A DNA stretch of 64,000 nt, taken from positions 1-64,000 of the forward strand of contig JAJKFJ010021845.1 in the NCBI GenBank assembly GCA_027382625.1. Reading direction: 5' to 3'. The DNA comes from Tetmemena sp. SeJ-2015. Its lineage: Eukaryota; Ciliophora; Spirotrichea; Sporadotrichida; Oxytrichidae. Below the pieces are notes generated by a model. The model was not told where the DNA came from and did not search any database. It was given only the letters and a program-made list of their open reading frames with translations. Positions within the stretch are counted from its first letter, which is position 1, and every line of letters starts with the position of its first letter. Below, one piece after another: positions 9,577 through 20,657 of the stretch. The position numbers and the translations under genes are program-made.

Positions 9577-11534
9577 TTACGGGCGGTTGCGTCCGCCCTT
9601 GGAGAAGTCGATCGAGTCGCGCAAGCGGCGGGCGCGCTCAAGTTCTTCGCGATCCAGTTCCACTCCATTGGGGGCGATCAGCCCCTCGGATTTCTGTTCC
9701 TGCGGCCCGCGCGCGGCGGCATGGCGGGCCTCGCGCCTTGGACGAAGCGCAGGTAGGGCCCTTCGTCGGCCAGATGCGCCACGTCCTGTTCGGCTTCGGC
9801 CAATTCGTTGCGATGGGCGCGAAGGGCCATGAGGCTGGCGAGATCGGTCTCGACACAGGCGGCGGCGAATTCCGCATCGGCCCGCGGTTGCAGCGCCGGT
9901 GCGATGCGGACATGGGGATTGGCCTGCAGCCGGTCAAGGGCGGCGGGCTGTCGGCGGCCACAGATCGGCGCAATTCAGACGGCATGGCATGCGTCAGCAG
10001 GCAGGGTTTGCGCAGGCGGGGTATGGTCCTCTACGTCAATTCAAGCCGTTCGAGCGCGGATTCGAAGCGGCTGACCAGATCGGGAAAGCGCAAAAGAACG
10101 GCCAGGATGACGGCCTCGCGCAGGCTTTCCTCGGGCGTGCGGGCCGAGGCGGCCAGGACCGAGGCCCGGGTCGTGGCCAGCGCCGGGGCAGGGCGGGGCG
10201 GCGGGGCAGGAGCCGAGTGCGGTGGCGCGCGCCGCGGGCGGGGGCGCGGCGGCTCGCGCCGAACAGCTCTTGCCGGCGGGCGGAGACGCGGCCTTAATGG
10301 GCGCGGATCGAAGGGTCGACGATGCGCTTCAGCGCGGCGCGCAGGGTCTTGTCCAGGGCGGCACGGCGTTCGGGGCTGTCGAAATCGCGGCCCTCGGTCT
10401 CGCGCTGCCACAAAAGCCGCACCATCGGTTGCGCGGCATCGAGGACGGCCTGCATCGCGGGCGGGCCCTCGGCCTTGATCAGATCGTCCGGGTCCTGCCC
10501 GCCCGGCAGCAGCGCGAAGCGCAGGCCCTTGCCGGCTTCGAGCAGCGGCAGCGCCAGATCGACCACCCGCAGCCCGGCGCGGATGCCGGCCGTGTCACCA
10601 TCGAGCGCGATCAGGGGTTCGTCCGAGATGCGCCACATCAGGCGCAACTGGTCTTCGGTGACGGCCGTGCCCAGGGGCGCCACCGCGGCGGTGAACCCCG
10701 CTTCGGACAGCGCGATCACATCCATATAGCCTTCGGCCACGATCAGCGGCTTGCCCTTGCCTGCCGCCTCGCGCGCAGCCGCGTGGTTGAACAGGTTGCG
10801 GCCCTTGTCAAACAGCTCGGTCTCGGGGCCGTTCAGGTATTTGGCCCGCGCATTGGGGTCAAGCGAGCGGCCCCCCAGGCTGATCGCCCGGCCGCGCGCG
10901 TCGCGGATCGGAAAGATGATGCGGCTGTGGAAGCGGTCGTATAGCCGCCCCGAGTCAGCGCGCGCCACCACGCCCGAGGCGACCATAAGATCGGGCGAAA
11001 AGCCCTTCTGCGCCAGCGCCTCGATCACGGCCTGGGCATTGTCAGGCGCCCAGCCGATCTCCCACCGTTCCCAGGCGGCTTCCGACAGGCGGCGCTTCTG
11101 CGCAAGATAGGTGCGGGCCTGCGCCCCGGCCCCGGTCTTGAGTTGCAGCCGGTAAAAGCGCACCGCCTCTTCCATCACCTGCTGCAATTCCGTGCGCCGG
11201 TCGGCCTTTTCGGCGGCTTGCGGGTCGCGGGCGGGCATCTGCATTCCGGCCTCGCGCGCAAGGATTTCGACGGCCTCCATGAACGAGACGTTGTCGCTTT
11301 CCTTGACGAAGCCGACGGCGTCGCCCTTGGCGTGGCAGCCGAAGCAGTAATAGAACCCCTTGCGGTCTTCCCACATGAAAAAGTGAACGCGCGATTTTTC
11401 CTGATGAAGGGCGAGCCACGACTGCCCTTGGCCATATTCGACTTGCGCATGTCCCAGGTGACCTTCCGCCCGACGACGGAAGACAGCGTGACGCGGCTGC
11501 GAAGCTCGTCGATGAATCCGGGTGGCAGGGACAT
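9577..11534 (-). CDS. dnaG: DNA primase DnaG (frame broken)
   Basis: Synthesises RNA primers at the replication fork. The N-terminus (MSLPPGFIDELRSRVTLSSV) and KVTWDMRKSN are followed by a CHC2-type zinc-binding region with FYYCFGCHAKGD. The catalytic core has RIIFPIRDARGRAISLGGR, and the TOPRIM domain has IVAEGYMDVIALSEAGF and EPLIALDGDTAGIRAG. The C-terminus ends REELERARRLRDSIDF just before TAA 9577. The ~652-codon span fits the family. One long open frame covers 11376-10294; frames change near 11400-11440 and several times between 10400 and 9600. These look like sequence errors because dnaG is essential. Confidence 0.9.
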
Positions 11535-11610
11535 GGATCAGATATGGGCCTTTCGACGGAAGGAGTCGAGGGTGACCCCCCCGGGGGGGGGGTCCCCGGC
11601 CCCAGCCCCG

Positions 11611-12922
11611 TTAGGGGCCAAACGGTCGCGGCGAATACCAGTCATCGCCAGCCCCAGAAGCGGCCCGCAAAGCCCCCCGCCGGGGAAACGCGGCTGGGGG
11701 AGGCTGGCCTCAGGCGAAGCCCCAGACTGGCTGGGGGTGGCCTCGGCCCGAACTTGCCCCCATCTCGCCAGCCGACGCCCTGGGCCCGGGAAAGCCCGGG
11801 CCCACAGCACTTTGGGCGCACCCGCGTGAAAAAGGGCATCCGGGTTTAGGGGGATCGCCAGGGGCCGCCCCAGGCATGGTCATCTTGACACCACGAAGAG
11901 CGGGTAGACCCCGAGCATCGGGTTGGACACGGTCTTGACGATGTCAGGGAAACGGTAGCCATAGCTTTCGCCGCCACCGAACAACAGTCGGTTATCCTCG
12001 CTGAGCCGCCAGTAAGACCACAAATTTTCGTGTCATGCGCGGCGATGTTCCGGGTCAGGACCTGCGCTGCGCGGTCACCCAGGGGTTCGGTTGCCAGAAT
12101 GAAATTGTTGATCGGCATGACCTTGGCCGCGACCTGCGGTTCCAACCCGCCCAGATAGCCATTGCCGGCAAGGATGATGTGGGCGCAGGTCACGCGGCCC
12201 TGCGCGGTATGGACCACGGGTTGGACGCCATCCTCGATGCGCAGAACCTCGCTGCGCTCATCAGCCGCGCACCCCCCCCGGGCCGGGCACCCTTTCCCAG
12301 ACCCAGGGGCAAAGTTCAGGGGATGGAATGGGGGGCCCCCCCGGGTTTCCGGGCTCGCCCCCCTTGAGAGGCGGGGGGATCAGCGCCTGCAGCCCGGCGG
12401 GGTCCGGGCTTAAACGGGTTTCATACCCATGTCGGGGGCCAATTTTTTCGGCGTAAAGATGCGTCTTCGCGCACCTCGCCATCGGTCCAGCACCCAAATT
12501 GGGCCCGATCCGGGGCGTTCCGGGCCCCCGGGGCATGGGTGGCGGTGTTTCAGTTTTGGACCGGGCCCCTTTGGGAAACCTGCCCCAAATTTTCCCACAC
12601 CCGGGTCGGCATTTGGGGCCCCGGGGCGGCCTTTTCGATCCGGGGCCCTGACCTTTGGGCGGGCCCGGGCCCGCCTTCCGGGCCTTTCCCCCCGAGGCGA
12701 AAAGCCCACGCGATGGGCCTCAAGCACCACGACCGACAGCCCGCGCTGCGCCAGATGGAGCGCGGCGGACAGGCCGGTATAGCCCGCCCCGACGATGCAG
12801 ACATCGGCCCGCGCCGCGCCTTGCAAGGCCGGGAAGGGCGCAAGCGGCGTGGCCGTCGCGGCGTAATAGCTGGGCGGGTATTCCCCCGCCCGGTCATTGG
12901 CGTACAGAAGATTCAGGCGCAT
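11611..12922 (-). CDS. PuuB-like FAD-dependent oxidoreductase (gamma-glutamylputrescine oxidase family), corrupted
   Basis: N-terminus MRLNLLYANDRAGEYPPSYY is followed by the FAD-binding segment ADVCIVGAGYTGLSAALHLA. Later pieces are HIILAGNGYLGGLEP and INNFILATEPLGDRAAQVL (12060-12190), HAWGG near 11880, and a recognisable C-terminus RFPGGGLCGPLLGLAMTG near 11640-11700. The span of ~437 codons matches the family. The enzyme oxidises gamma-glutamyl amines to aldehydes. The middle (12250-12720) and C-terminal parts carry many substitutions towards G/C and frame changes. The start codon overlaps the stop of the upstream synthetase gene (TGATG), so the two are translationally coupled. Confidence 0.75.
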
Positions 12923-14200
12923 CAGACATTCAGGAGCAGATGCTCCCGCTCCCACGGGCTGATGACTTGCAGGAACTCTTTGTATTCGTTCCGCTTCACC
13001 GAATCGTAGACCTTGACGAAATCGGGTCCCATCACCTCTTTCAGCGCGGCGTCCTCATCCAGAAGGCCGCGCCCCCAGGTTCCCCGGGGGATCTCTCGCG
13101 TCGTATAGGCCGAGCCGGTGAATTCCGGCCGCGCGGCCTTTTTCCTCCCCAGATACCGCAGGCCAGGTGCCGCGATCCCCAGATAGGGGTTGAAATCCAC
13201 CCCCGGGCAGCGGTTTTCCCCCGCGGCCCGGGGCGGAAATCGGAGCGCGGGCCGGGTGGTCGGTTGTCGCGGCCCCATTCAAGGTTGATGGGGCGCAAAG
13301 CCCGGACGTAGGGGCGGAGCTGTTACATGGGGGGCCCACAGCGCCACGGGGGCGCCCATATGGTTCTGCATCCCCCGATGAAATGGTTGAAGGCCTCGGT
13401 CTCCACCCCTTTCGGCCCGGAGAAGATGTTCTTGCCGGTCTTGATGTCCACCACCGACGGGGGTGATCCGACCGGGTTTCCCCGGCGTGGGCTTGGCCAT
13501 GAAGGTGGCGAAACAGTCGTGGCGCAGGGCCGCTTCGCGGATCAGGCGTTTGAAGAAGAACACATCGTCGGCCAGCCGGACCGGATCGCCATGGGGGAGT
13601 TCAGCTCGACCCGCCCGCCCGCCTTCCCGAAGGATGCCGTTTTCCGGCCTCCTCGGGCGGATGTCGTCGATCACCTTGCCGTATTCGTCGACTGCCGACA
13701 TGGAATAGGCCTGCTTAGCCGCCGCGCGACGGCCCGAGCGGCCCATCGGCGGGATGATCGGCATGTTGGGGTCGATGTTGCGGGCGGTCAGGAAGAATTC
13801 CATTTCAGGCGCGACCACGGGCCGCCACCCCGGGGCCTCGACAGCCGAGACCCGGCGAGCCATTGGCGGGAAAAGCCGATCAGGTTGCCCTGGGTTTGGG
13901 CAGGACATGGCGTCACATCCGCCGTCCAGGGCGCCGCGGTCGCGGTCGACCAGTCGGGTTCCAGGATCATGCCCGGTCGGTGAAGGCGTAAAGGGGGGCT
14001 GTCGGCCCATTCCCCGGTGAGGTTTGGGGAAAGATCGAATTCCCAGGAAAAGGGCGCGGGGCGAATTTCGCGGGGGGATCCCCTTGCGCGCGCCACCCCG
14101 GCAATGTCCCCGATCACGCTTCCCATTTTCTCCACCCGATTGGCGAATATTCCTTGGCGCCTGGGCGGTTGGGTCGGCCCATTTGGACATCGGGTCACAC
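12922..14200 (-). CDS. glutamine synthetase-family ligase, PuuA-like, corrupted
   Basis: A GS-fold ligase, likely gamma-glutamylating an amine or amino acid with ATP. Readable segments: MILEPDWSTATAAPWTADVT and GWRPVVAPEMEFFLTARN (13790-13960), KQAYSMSAVDEYGKVIDDI (~13670-13730), DDVFFFKRLIREAALRHDCF (~13520-13580), QNHMGA (~13350), INLEWGRDN (13260-13290), RPEFTGSAYTTREIP (~13090-13130) and the C-terminus KEFLQVISPWEREHLLLNV before TGA 12922. The N-terminus and start near 14200 are uncertain because the patch 13030-14300 is corrupted. It is coupled to the PuuB-like gene, which fits the gamma-glutamylated amine pathway; the exact substrate is not known. Confidence 0.75.
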
Positions 14201-14254
14201 TTTTTTGGGGGGGGCCCCCGGGGCCGTCAGGGCGGAGTTTCTCGGCCCGTTTGC

Positions 14255-14886
14255 GGTGGTTTTTGAGGGTTAGGAAAAAGGCCGCGATCCGGTCGGCCAT
14301 CGGCGCACGGTCAACGGCGTGCGACCCGCCACGGGCCACCAGCGTGGCATCGGGACCGGGCCGCGGCCGCGCGCTAGCCCCACGAAATGGCGGAACCGGG
14401 CGCAGGGGAAAATGCGGCTCGGAAACCCCGCGCTCGAAATCGGTGAGGCGATGGGGGTCCCGCTTCGGTTTTGCGTTCCCTGACCCTGTCCCAAGCGTTC
14501 AGCGTCATGCTCCCCGCCGAAATCATATTCGTCGGCCCGCCCGACCACCCGCCGGAGAATTTCCCCTTGCCGCCCATGGCCTGGGCGATGATCTGATGGC
14601 CAAAGCAGATGCCCACGACCGGCACGTGACCGGCATAGGCGGCGCGAATGAACTCTTCCAACGGCTTGATGAACGGGTGGTCCTCATAGGCGCCAAAGCG
14701 CGATCCGGTGATCAGCCAACCGTCGCAATCGTGGATATCGGCCGGGAAATCCATCGACATGACGCGAAAGCGCCGGAACGTCAGGCCGCGACCGGCAAGC
14801 AGCGTCTCGAAGAAATCCGGGTAGTCGCCCATTTCGGGGCGCAGTGCGTCGGGGGATTCGCCGGTTTGCAGGATGCCGATCAGCAT
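14255..14886 (-). CDS. class I glutamine amidotransferase-like protein
   Basis: A GATase-1 domain starting MLIGILQTGESPDALRPEMG, with the nucleophile elbow VVGICFGHQIIAQAMGG (Cys expected to be catalytic) and GWLITGSRFGAYEDHPFI. Proteins of this type near PuuA/PuuB genes often hydrolyse gamma-glutamyl conjugates (PuuD-like role), but this one resembles the GuaA/YfeJ group more than true PuuD. The C-terminal third (ending about ADRIAAFFLTL) is frame-broken. It lies between two GS-family ligases in the same orientation, suggesting one operon. Confidence 0.75.
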
Positions 14887-14983
14887 GTCGTCCTCGGAAG
14901 AAAGTGCGGTCATTGCGGAAAAGGTGGGCGCGAGACCGGGTCCGGTCAAGCGCGTTGTTTTTGCAGGGCCTGTCGCGCGATTG

Positions 14984-16248
14984 TCAGACCGTGTTGAGAT
15001 ACAGCTCGACCTGTTCCTCGGGCGACAGTTCGGCCAGGTAATGCAGTCTTGCCTTTTGGTCTACCATTTTCGATCAGCCCGGGGAGAAGCGCGCACGTCG
15101 GTGCTCAAAAGCGTCGATCGCGGTTCCCAGTTTCGGGATCTGGGCGGGTCCAGCGCATGGGCATTCCGGGACCGGCGGCGGCGGCTCGTTCCGTCTTCCA
15201 CCCCGACAGGGCGGCCCCGGGTCGCGGCCACATGAGGTACGGGTCACGCCCCCCCCCGCGACGCGATGTTCTCCGCCGCGCCCCGGATTGCCGCCGGAAT
15301 GCGGATCGCAGGGGCGGTTTCATACCCCCAGGAGATCGCGGTGGGCGCGTGCTTTCGGGCACAAGCCGTTCGTAGCTGTTCAGATGCGGCGCGAAGAGAA
15401 GAGTCGAGTCATGCATCGCCTAAAGGGCACCCCGCGACCGCATGGCGCAGCTGCGCCTGCCCTTGGGGCCGCCCCTGTCGAAAATATTTTCGCCGCGCTC
15501 GTCCCGGATCGAGAAAAACGTGTGCAGACCCGAACCGGGAAATTTCCCCGATAGGGGTTGGGCCCTGAAGTGGCGGGAAAGCCGTGGCGGCGGGGCCCGG
15601 CCCTTTTACCCGCATCTTGAAACCAGGCTCTCGGCGGCGCGCAGGGCGTCGTCGCAATGCATCAGGTTCACTTCGAACTGTGCCAGACCGGTTTCCGAAG
15701 TGGTGGTGTCGGCGGGAATGTCCATCGCCTCGCAGGCGTCGTAGAGGTCGGTAAAGAAGGTGTCGAAAGCGTCGAGCGCGCGGATCGACAGCGTCTCGGC
15801 GGCCTTGCGGCGCTTGCCCGAACGGGGCGAGGCGGGGACCTGCATGGTCTTGCCCGAGTCGTCGATCAGGAAGAATTCAAGCTCCCTGCGCGACCCGGGG
15901 TCACCCTTCCTTAATTTTTGACCACGGGGCGAAACGCGGGCGGGGGCCCCTATCGGGGGCCGTTTTTCGGCCCTTGGGCGGTCGGCGCCTCGAGCCAGGG
16001 CATCGGCATGAAGCCGCGTTCGGTGGGTTTCAACACCCCGTCCTGATCGCCCTGTTCGAAAACCAGCGGGCTGTCGTCGATATCCTCGCCCCAGATGTCG
16101 AGGTTCAGGACCGAGAACGGAAAGCGGGTTCCGTTCTTGGTCACTTTTCGGCAAAAGGGCCCCGGAAGCGTTCCGCGGCCTGTCCGTTCAGGTCGCCCCC
16201 GCCCCCGGATGGTGGGGACGTCGGGTGTTTTCGCGGGTAATCTTTCAT
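14984..16248 (-). CDS. second glutamine synthetase-family ligase (frame broken)
   Basis: Different from the ligase at 12922-14200. The N-terminal domain has FPFSVLNLDIWGEDIDDSPL, DGVLKPTERG and MPMPWL (15990-16120); the catalytic domain has the ELEFFLIDDSGKTM segment, ALDAFDTFFTDLYDACEAMD and SETGLAQFEVNLMHCDDALR (15650-15880), then HDSTLLFAPHLNSYERL (~15360-15410) and the terminal RLHYLAELSPEEQVELYLNT before TGA 14984. The ~421-codon span fits the family. Likely start MKDYPRKHP at 16248. Frames change several times in 15050-15600. The substrate is unknown; context suggests an imported amine or amino acid. Confidence 0.78.
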
Positions 16249-16433
16249 GTCATGGAAATTCGCGGAAAGGCACGGCCCCCGCGCCCGGGGCCGCGTCATG
16301 GCCCGCAGATTGCGCAAGTTCGGACCATGCCCTTGGTCCTTCCCTTGGTTTGATCGCCTTGCCCCCGCGTCTTCTTTTCGACTTTGGCGTGGGTCCGGGC
16401 CCCTGCCCGGATAATTTGATCAAATAAAGCCTA

Positions 16434-17268
16434 CTACCGGATGAGGTTCGGGCGCAAGCGGATTTTCTGCTTCTGGTTCGAGGGCAGGTGGCGGTTGAGG
16501 CGGCGGTTTTACCCCGCCCTAAAACGCGGGCACGAGCGGGGCAGCAGGATGAAGTAAAAGCCGACGATGGGGTAGGGGATGAAGGGGTTGTAGGTCTTGT
16601 CGGCGAAATAGCTGGCGTAATAGAGCGCGTCGCCCTGTTGGCGGAAGGCGGGGAAAGAGGAAAAGAACACCAGCGTCGTCGCGTGGAACAGGAAGATCGC
16701 CTCGTTCGTATAGGCGGGCCAGCCGAGCCGCAGCATGGTCGGCCAGAGGATGCGGCGGAAGCGTTTGAAGCCGGTGATGCCATAGGCGTCGGCGGCCTCG
16801 AGATCGCCCTTGGGGACCGAGCGCAGCGCGCCGTAGAAGATTTCGGCGGAATAGGCGGCGGTATTCAGGAACAGGACGACCAGCGCGCCGCACCAAGCCT
16901 TTGTTAACCAATCTGTATGGATCGTTACTCCGAGCAGGTCGATGCCGGATTTGGGAAGCAGGACAAAGGCCTGATATCCAAGGAAGAACTGGATAAAGAG
17001 TGGCGAGCCGCGAAAGGTGAAGATGAACCACTCGGCCGGTTTTGCGCAGAACGGGTGAACGGGCGGATTTCGCCAGCGCCAGCGCATTGGCAAGGAAAAA
17101 GCCGGCCAGCAGCGCCAGCGCGCCGTAATAGAGGTTCCAGATCAGGCCCGAGCCGATCAGCGTGAACTGCTGGCAGAGCGTGAAATCCGACTTGGGCAGA
17201 AGGTTCTCGCCGATGCCGATCGAGCGCAGGCCATAGGCCTGGATGGTTTCCCAGCAGGTCATGGTCAT
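16434..17268 (-). CDS. polar amino acid ABC transporter permease (HisM/ArtM type)
   Basis: Inner-membrane permease of a PAAT-family importer. N-terminus MTMTCWETIQAYGLRSIG; hydrophobic segments include LIWNLYYGALALLAGFFLAN, FIQFFLGYQAFVLLP and ALVVLFLNTAAYSAEIFYGA. The EAA loop that contacts the ATPase is GDLEAADAYGITGFKRF. The C-terminus is basic (KQKIRLRPNLIR) before TAG 16434. A frame change near 17050-17090 and another near 16510 split the reading. Its ATG overlaps the stop of the upstream permease by 4 nt. Confidence 0.9.
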
Positions 17269-18143
17269 GCCGCGGCCTTTCGCATGGCTTCGCCGGCCGC
17301 TGTGGCCTGGCCATGGCTCAGGCGGCGGGTCAGGCGGGCGATGCCCAGTTCCGAAACCCTGGTGAAGACAAGGTAGAAGACCAGAAGGCCAAGGAAATAG
17401 TAAAGCCGCCAGTCGCCATGCGGATATTCATAGGCCTGGGTCTTCGACCCGCCCAGTTCGCGCGCGTAATAGACAATGTCCTTGACCCCCAGCAGGAACA
17501 GCAAGGGCGTGGCCTTGATGAGAATCAGCCACAGGTTGGACAGGCCCGGAAGGGCATAGACCCACATCTGCGGAACGAGGATGCGGCGAAAGACCTGGGC
17601 GCGCGACATGCCATAGGCCTCGGCGGTTTCAAGCTGCGCGCGGGGCACCGCGTTCATCGCGCCATAGATGACATTGGCGACGAAGGCTCCAAAGACGATG
17701 GCGAAGGTGATGACCGCAAGGAAAAAGCCGTAAAGCTGGTGCCAGATCGGGGGCGAGTTGCCCAGGGGCACCTTCGCCTCGGCACAGACGCGGAACTCCA
17801 GCCCCTGCCAGGGCCATTCTGCAACAGGGCAGACGGCCAGACTTTTCGCATACTCGATGCCCTGGTCCAGCGCGATGACGAAGAAAAGGAAGAAGATGAT
17901 GTCGGGCACGCCACGCACCATCCAGATATAGATCTTGCCGAAAAGGCTGAGTGGCGCGATGTGCGACCGGGCCGCGGTAGCGCCCATGAAGCCCATCGCC
18001 AAGGCGGTTGGCGCCGTGATCGCCAGAAGGGCCAGGACGGTTACGAAGGACCAGTAGAAATCGATGTGCTTGGCCGAAGTCAGGTAGCACATGGCCCAGG
18101 TCAGGCCTTCGATTGCCTTGGGATCGGCGCAGGCAGCGAACAT
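17265..18143 (-). CDS. polar amino acid ABC transporter permease (HisQ/ArtQ type)
   Basis: Intact 292-residue inner-membrane permease starting MFAACADPKAIEGLTWAMC. Clear membrane segments (FVTVLALLAITAPTALAMGF; IIFFLFFVIALDQGI; FFLAVITFAIVFGAFVANVI; YFLGLLVFYLVF) and the EAA motif AQLETAEAYGMSRAQVFRRI. The insert between membrane segments is longer than in minimal HisQ proteins. It partners with the second permease (4-nt overlap) and the two binding proteins upstream. Confidence 0.93.
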   Translation of the reverse strand: MFAACADPKAIEGLTWAMCYLTSAKHIDFYWSFVTVLALLAITAPTALAMGFMGATAARSHIAPLSLFGKIYIWMVRGVPDIIFFLFFVIALDQGIEYAKSLAVCPVAEWPWQGLEFRVCAEAKVPLGNSPPIWHQLYGFFLAVITFAIVFGAFVANVIYGAMNAVPRAQLETAEAYGMSRAQVFRRILVPQMWVYALPGLSNLWLILIKATPLLFLLGVKDIVYYARELGGSKTQAYEYPHGDWRLYYFLGLLVFYLVFTRVSELGIARLTRRLSHGQATAAGEAMRKAAA

Positions 18144-18203
18144 CGGGTTGTCCCTTATGGCAGTGGGGCGGACCCTTGGATCCGCCCCCTGAAACGTTAG
18201 GCC

Positions 18204-18959
18204 TTAGCAGCCTTCCTTGCCCTTGTCGCCCCAGGCGAGCGGCGAGTCCGCGCCGAAGTATTCCGGCTTCTGGATCAACGCGTCCAGCGAGCCGTCGCAC
18301 TTCATCGACTTGATCGCCGCGTCAAGCTTGTCGTGCAGTTCCTTGTCCGACTTGCGGAACGCCATGCCGACGCCGCCACCGATGGATTCGGTCTTGTCGA
18401 GCAGAACGAGTTCGCCGCCCGACTCTTCGGCGATCGGCTTGAGGTAGTCGCTGTCGGCCAGAACCGCCACCGCTTCGCCGTTCTTCACGGCCGCCACGGT
18501 TTCTTCCGGAGTGGCGAATTCCACCACCTGCATCCCGTTCTCGGCCACGAAAGCGGCCTGGATGGTCGAGGTCTGCGCAGCCACCGGGCCCGACGTCAGG
18601 TCGACATCCTTCGACAGCGCCAGATAGGCCGACGGCACCGGCTGCAGGTAGGGCTGGCTGAAATCAACGATCTCGCCGCGTTCGGGGGTGATCGACATGC
18701 CGGCGATGATTACGTCGTAATTGCCCGATTGCAGGTTCGGGATGATCGAATCCCAGTCATTTGTGGTCCAGGAGCAGGTCAGGCCCGCGCGCTTGCACAG
18801 CTCGTCGCCGAACTCGCGCTCAAAGCCCGCAACTTCGCCGGCATCATTGACGAAGTTGTAGGGAGGGTAGGCGCCTTCAGTGCCAAGACGGACAACATCC
18901 TGGGCAAAGGCAGCCGGGGCCATCAGGCCCAGCGCGACGGAAAGCAGCAGTTTTTTCAT
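18204..18959 (-). CDS. periplasmic amino acid-binding protein (SBP family 3)
   Basis: 251 residues with a Sec signal peptide (MKKLLLSVALGLMAPAAFAQ), then the SBP-bac-3 fold: VRLGTEGAYPPYNFVNDAGE, the signature GFEREFGDELCKRAGLTC, NYDVIIAGMSITPERGEIVD, and a C-terminal DAAIKSMKCDGSLDALIQK hinge region. Two Cys pairs could form disulfides. It binds the substrate in the periplasm and delivers it to the two permeases directly downstream. I chose the ATG at 18959 because it gives the signal peptide; longer frames add only a charged leader. Confidence 0.95.
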   Translation of the reverse strand: MKKLLLSVALGLMAPAAFAQDVVRLGTEGAYPPYNFVNDAGEVAGFEREFGDELCKRAGLTCSWTTNDWDSIIPNLQSGNYDVIIAGMSITPERGEIVDFSQPYLQPVPSAYLALSKDVDLTSGPVAAQTSTIQAAFVAENGMQVVEFATPEETVAAVKNGEAVAVLADSDYLKPIAEESGGELVLLDKTESIGGGVGMAFRKSDKELHDKLDAAIKSMKCDGSLDALIQKPEYFGADSPLAWGDKGKEGC

Positions 18960-19021
18960 TGTATTCTCCCTGGGTTTGGATCTGCTTTTTGTTGTCGAGA
19001 CATCCCGCCACATTCCATGCG

Positions 19022-19739
19022 TCAGAACCAGCGGGAATCGAAGAGGTCAAGCGTGCCATCCCCGCGCATGGCGGCGATGGCGGCGTCGAATTCGTCTTTC
19101 AGATCAGAGCCTTTGCACAGCACGATGCCGGTGCCCTCATCGGGGATGTCGACCTGATAGAGAAAGCCAAGCCCCGCGCCCTGCAACATCGGCTCAAGGT
19201 CGGGGCGGTCGGTGAAGGGGCCAAGCGCAAGCTGGGCATGGTGCTGGACCACGGCGGCCAGGGCTTCGGCCTCGGTCGCGTAGCTTTCATAGCAAGGCCC
19301 TGCGCCCGCAGCCAGGCCTCGTGGATCGTGCCGGATTGCACGGCGGTCAGGCTGTCCATCGTGCGGGGCGCGGGCAGGCCACGAACATCCAAGCCGCTTG
19401 AGAATGGAAGCGGATGAAATCCACCAGCGCCCGGCGTTCCGGCGTGATGGCGATGCCGCCGATCGCCGCATCGAACCGGCCCGAGATGACGCCGGGGATC
19501 AGCTCGTCGAAGGTGGCGGTCTGCCATTCGCAATCATGGCCGCTGCGGCGGCAAATCTCGGTCATCACGTCGATGTCATAGCCTTCGTAGCCGCCCTGCG
19601 GCAGCGGCTGGACATAGGGCGGAAAGCTGTCATCCGTGCCGATCACCAGCGGCTGCGACCCCGGCGCGGCCGCCGGATCGCCCGCCGCCGCGAGGATGAG
19701 TGCCGCGCCGAGGGTGGAAAGCGAGGAGAAACAGGCCAT
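19022..19739 (-). CDS. second periplasmic amino acid-binding protein (SBP family 3, frame broken)
   Basis: Signal-like N-terminus ([20 protein letters not shown]), then [55 protein letters not shown] and the C-terminal half [20 protein letters not shown], ending LDLFDSRWF at TGA 19022. Frame changes near 19260-19350 separate the halves. It is clearly diverged from the neighbouring binding protein, so this is not a recent tandem copy. Two binding proteins with one permease pair could widen substrate range. Confidence 0.85.
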
Positions 19740-19753
19740 AAGCCCCGCGCCCC

Positions 19754-20524
19754 CTATGCTGCCGTTGTGGCCGAAAGGAAGCCGCGCAGGCGTTCGGTCT
19801 GCGGCGCGCCGAACAGGCGGCAGGGGGGCCTTCCTCTTCGATCTTGCCCTTGTGCAGGAAGATCACATGGTCGCTGCAATCGGCGGCAAGGCGCATGTCA
19901 TGGGTGACCAAAAGCATGGTCCGGCCCTCATCGCCAGGGCCTTGATGACCTTTACAACTTCCTGCTCGAGTTCGGGGTCCAGCGCCGAGGTCGGTTCGTC
20001 GAACAAAAGCGCGCGCGGTTCCATGCAAAGCGCGCGGGCGATGGCGGCGCGTTGCTGCTGGCCGCCCGAAAGCTGGGCGGGCCATGCGTCGGCCTTGTCG
20101 GCGATGCCCACCTTGGCCAGATATTCCCGCGCGCTTGGCTCGACCTGCTTTGGATCGCGCTTCAGCACGTGACCGGCGCTTCCATGACGTTTTGCAGGAT
20201 CGTCATGTGGGACCAGAGGTTGAATTGCTGGAACACCATCGACAGGTTGGTGCGCATCCGCGTCACCTGCGCGCGGTCGGAGGGGTGGCGGTGCAGGCCC
20301 TGGCCTTTCCAGACCACATCCTCGCCTTCAAAACGGATCGTGCCCTCCTGGCTTTCCTCGAGCAGGTTGCAGCAGCGCAGCAGGGTGGATTTGCCCGAAC
20401 CGGACGAGCCGATCAGCGACACGACGTGACCGCGCGGCGCGGTGAGGTCAACACCCTTGAGCACTTCGAGCGGTCCATAGCTCTTGTGCAGATCGCGTAT
20501 CTCGATGACGGGCGTTTCGGCCAT
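19754..20524 (-). CDS. amino acid ABC transporter ATP-binding protein (HisP/ArtP type)
   Basis: Cytoplasmic ATPase of the importer. Walker [15 protein letters not shown]-loop [17 protein letters not shown], signature [15 protein letters not shown], Walker [15 protein letters not shown], and the switch-His segment [20 protein letters not shown] are all present. A frame change near 20165 and others near 19930 and 19840 interrupt the reading; the C-terminus ends [13 protein letters not shown] before TAG 19754. First gene of the importer cluster, 14 bp upstream of the second binding protein. Confidence 0.92.
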
Positions 20525-20657
20525 GTCCCCCGGTCTTCCTGTCTGGATGCGCAGGGGCCTTCTGGCGGGCTTCGCTGCGCGTTGCATAAGTTAGGCCGCA
20601 GAACTGTCGGATTTGCAACGACGATTGTGCCGGTTGACGCGCGGTCTGCCTATCAAT

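Noticed and set aside
9738..10944. Long plus-strand frames over dnaG, and similar long frames opposite most bacterial genes
   Set aside because: They are antisense shadows produced by high GC; they show Arg/Gly/Ala/Pro-rich text and no family motif, while the opposite strand holds clear DnaG segments.
12260..14300. A cluster of decaying pseudogenes
   Set aside because: Damage is concentrated in patches with G/C runs, hits essential genes elsewhere at the same rate and stops abruptly, so it is read as low-quality sequence.
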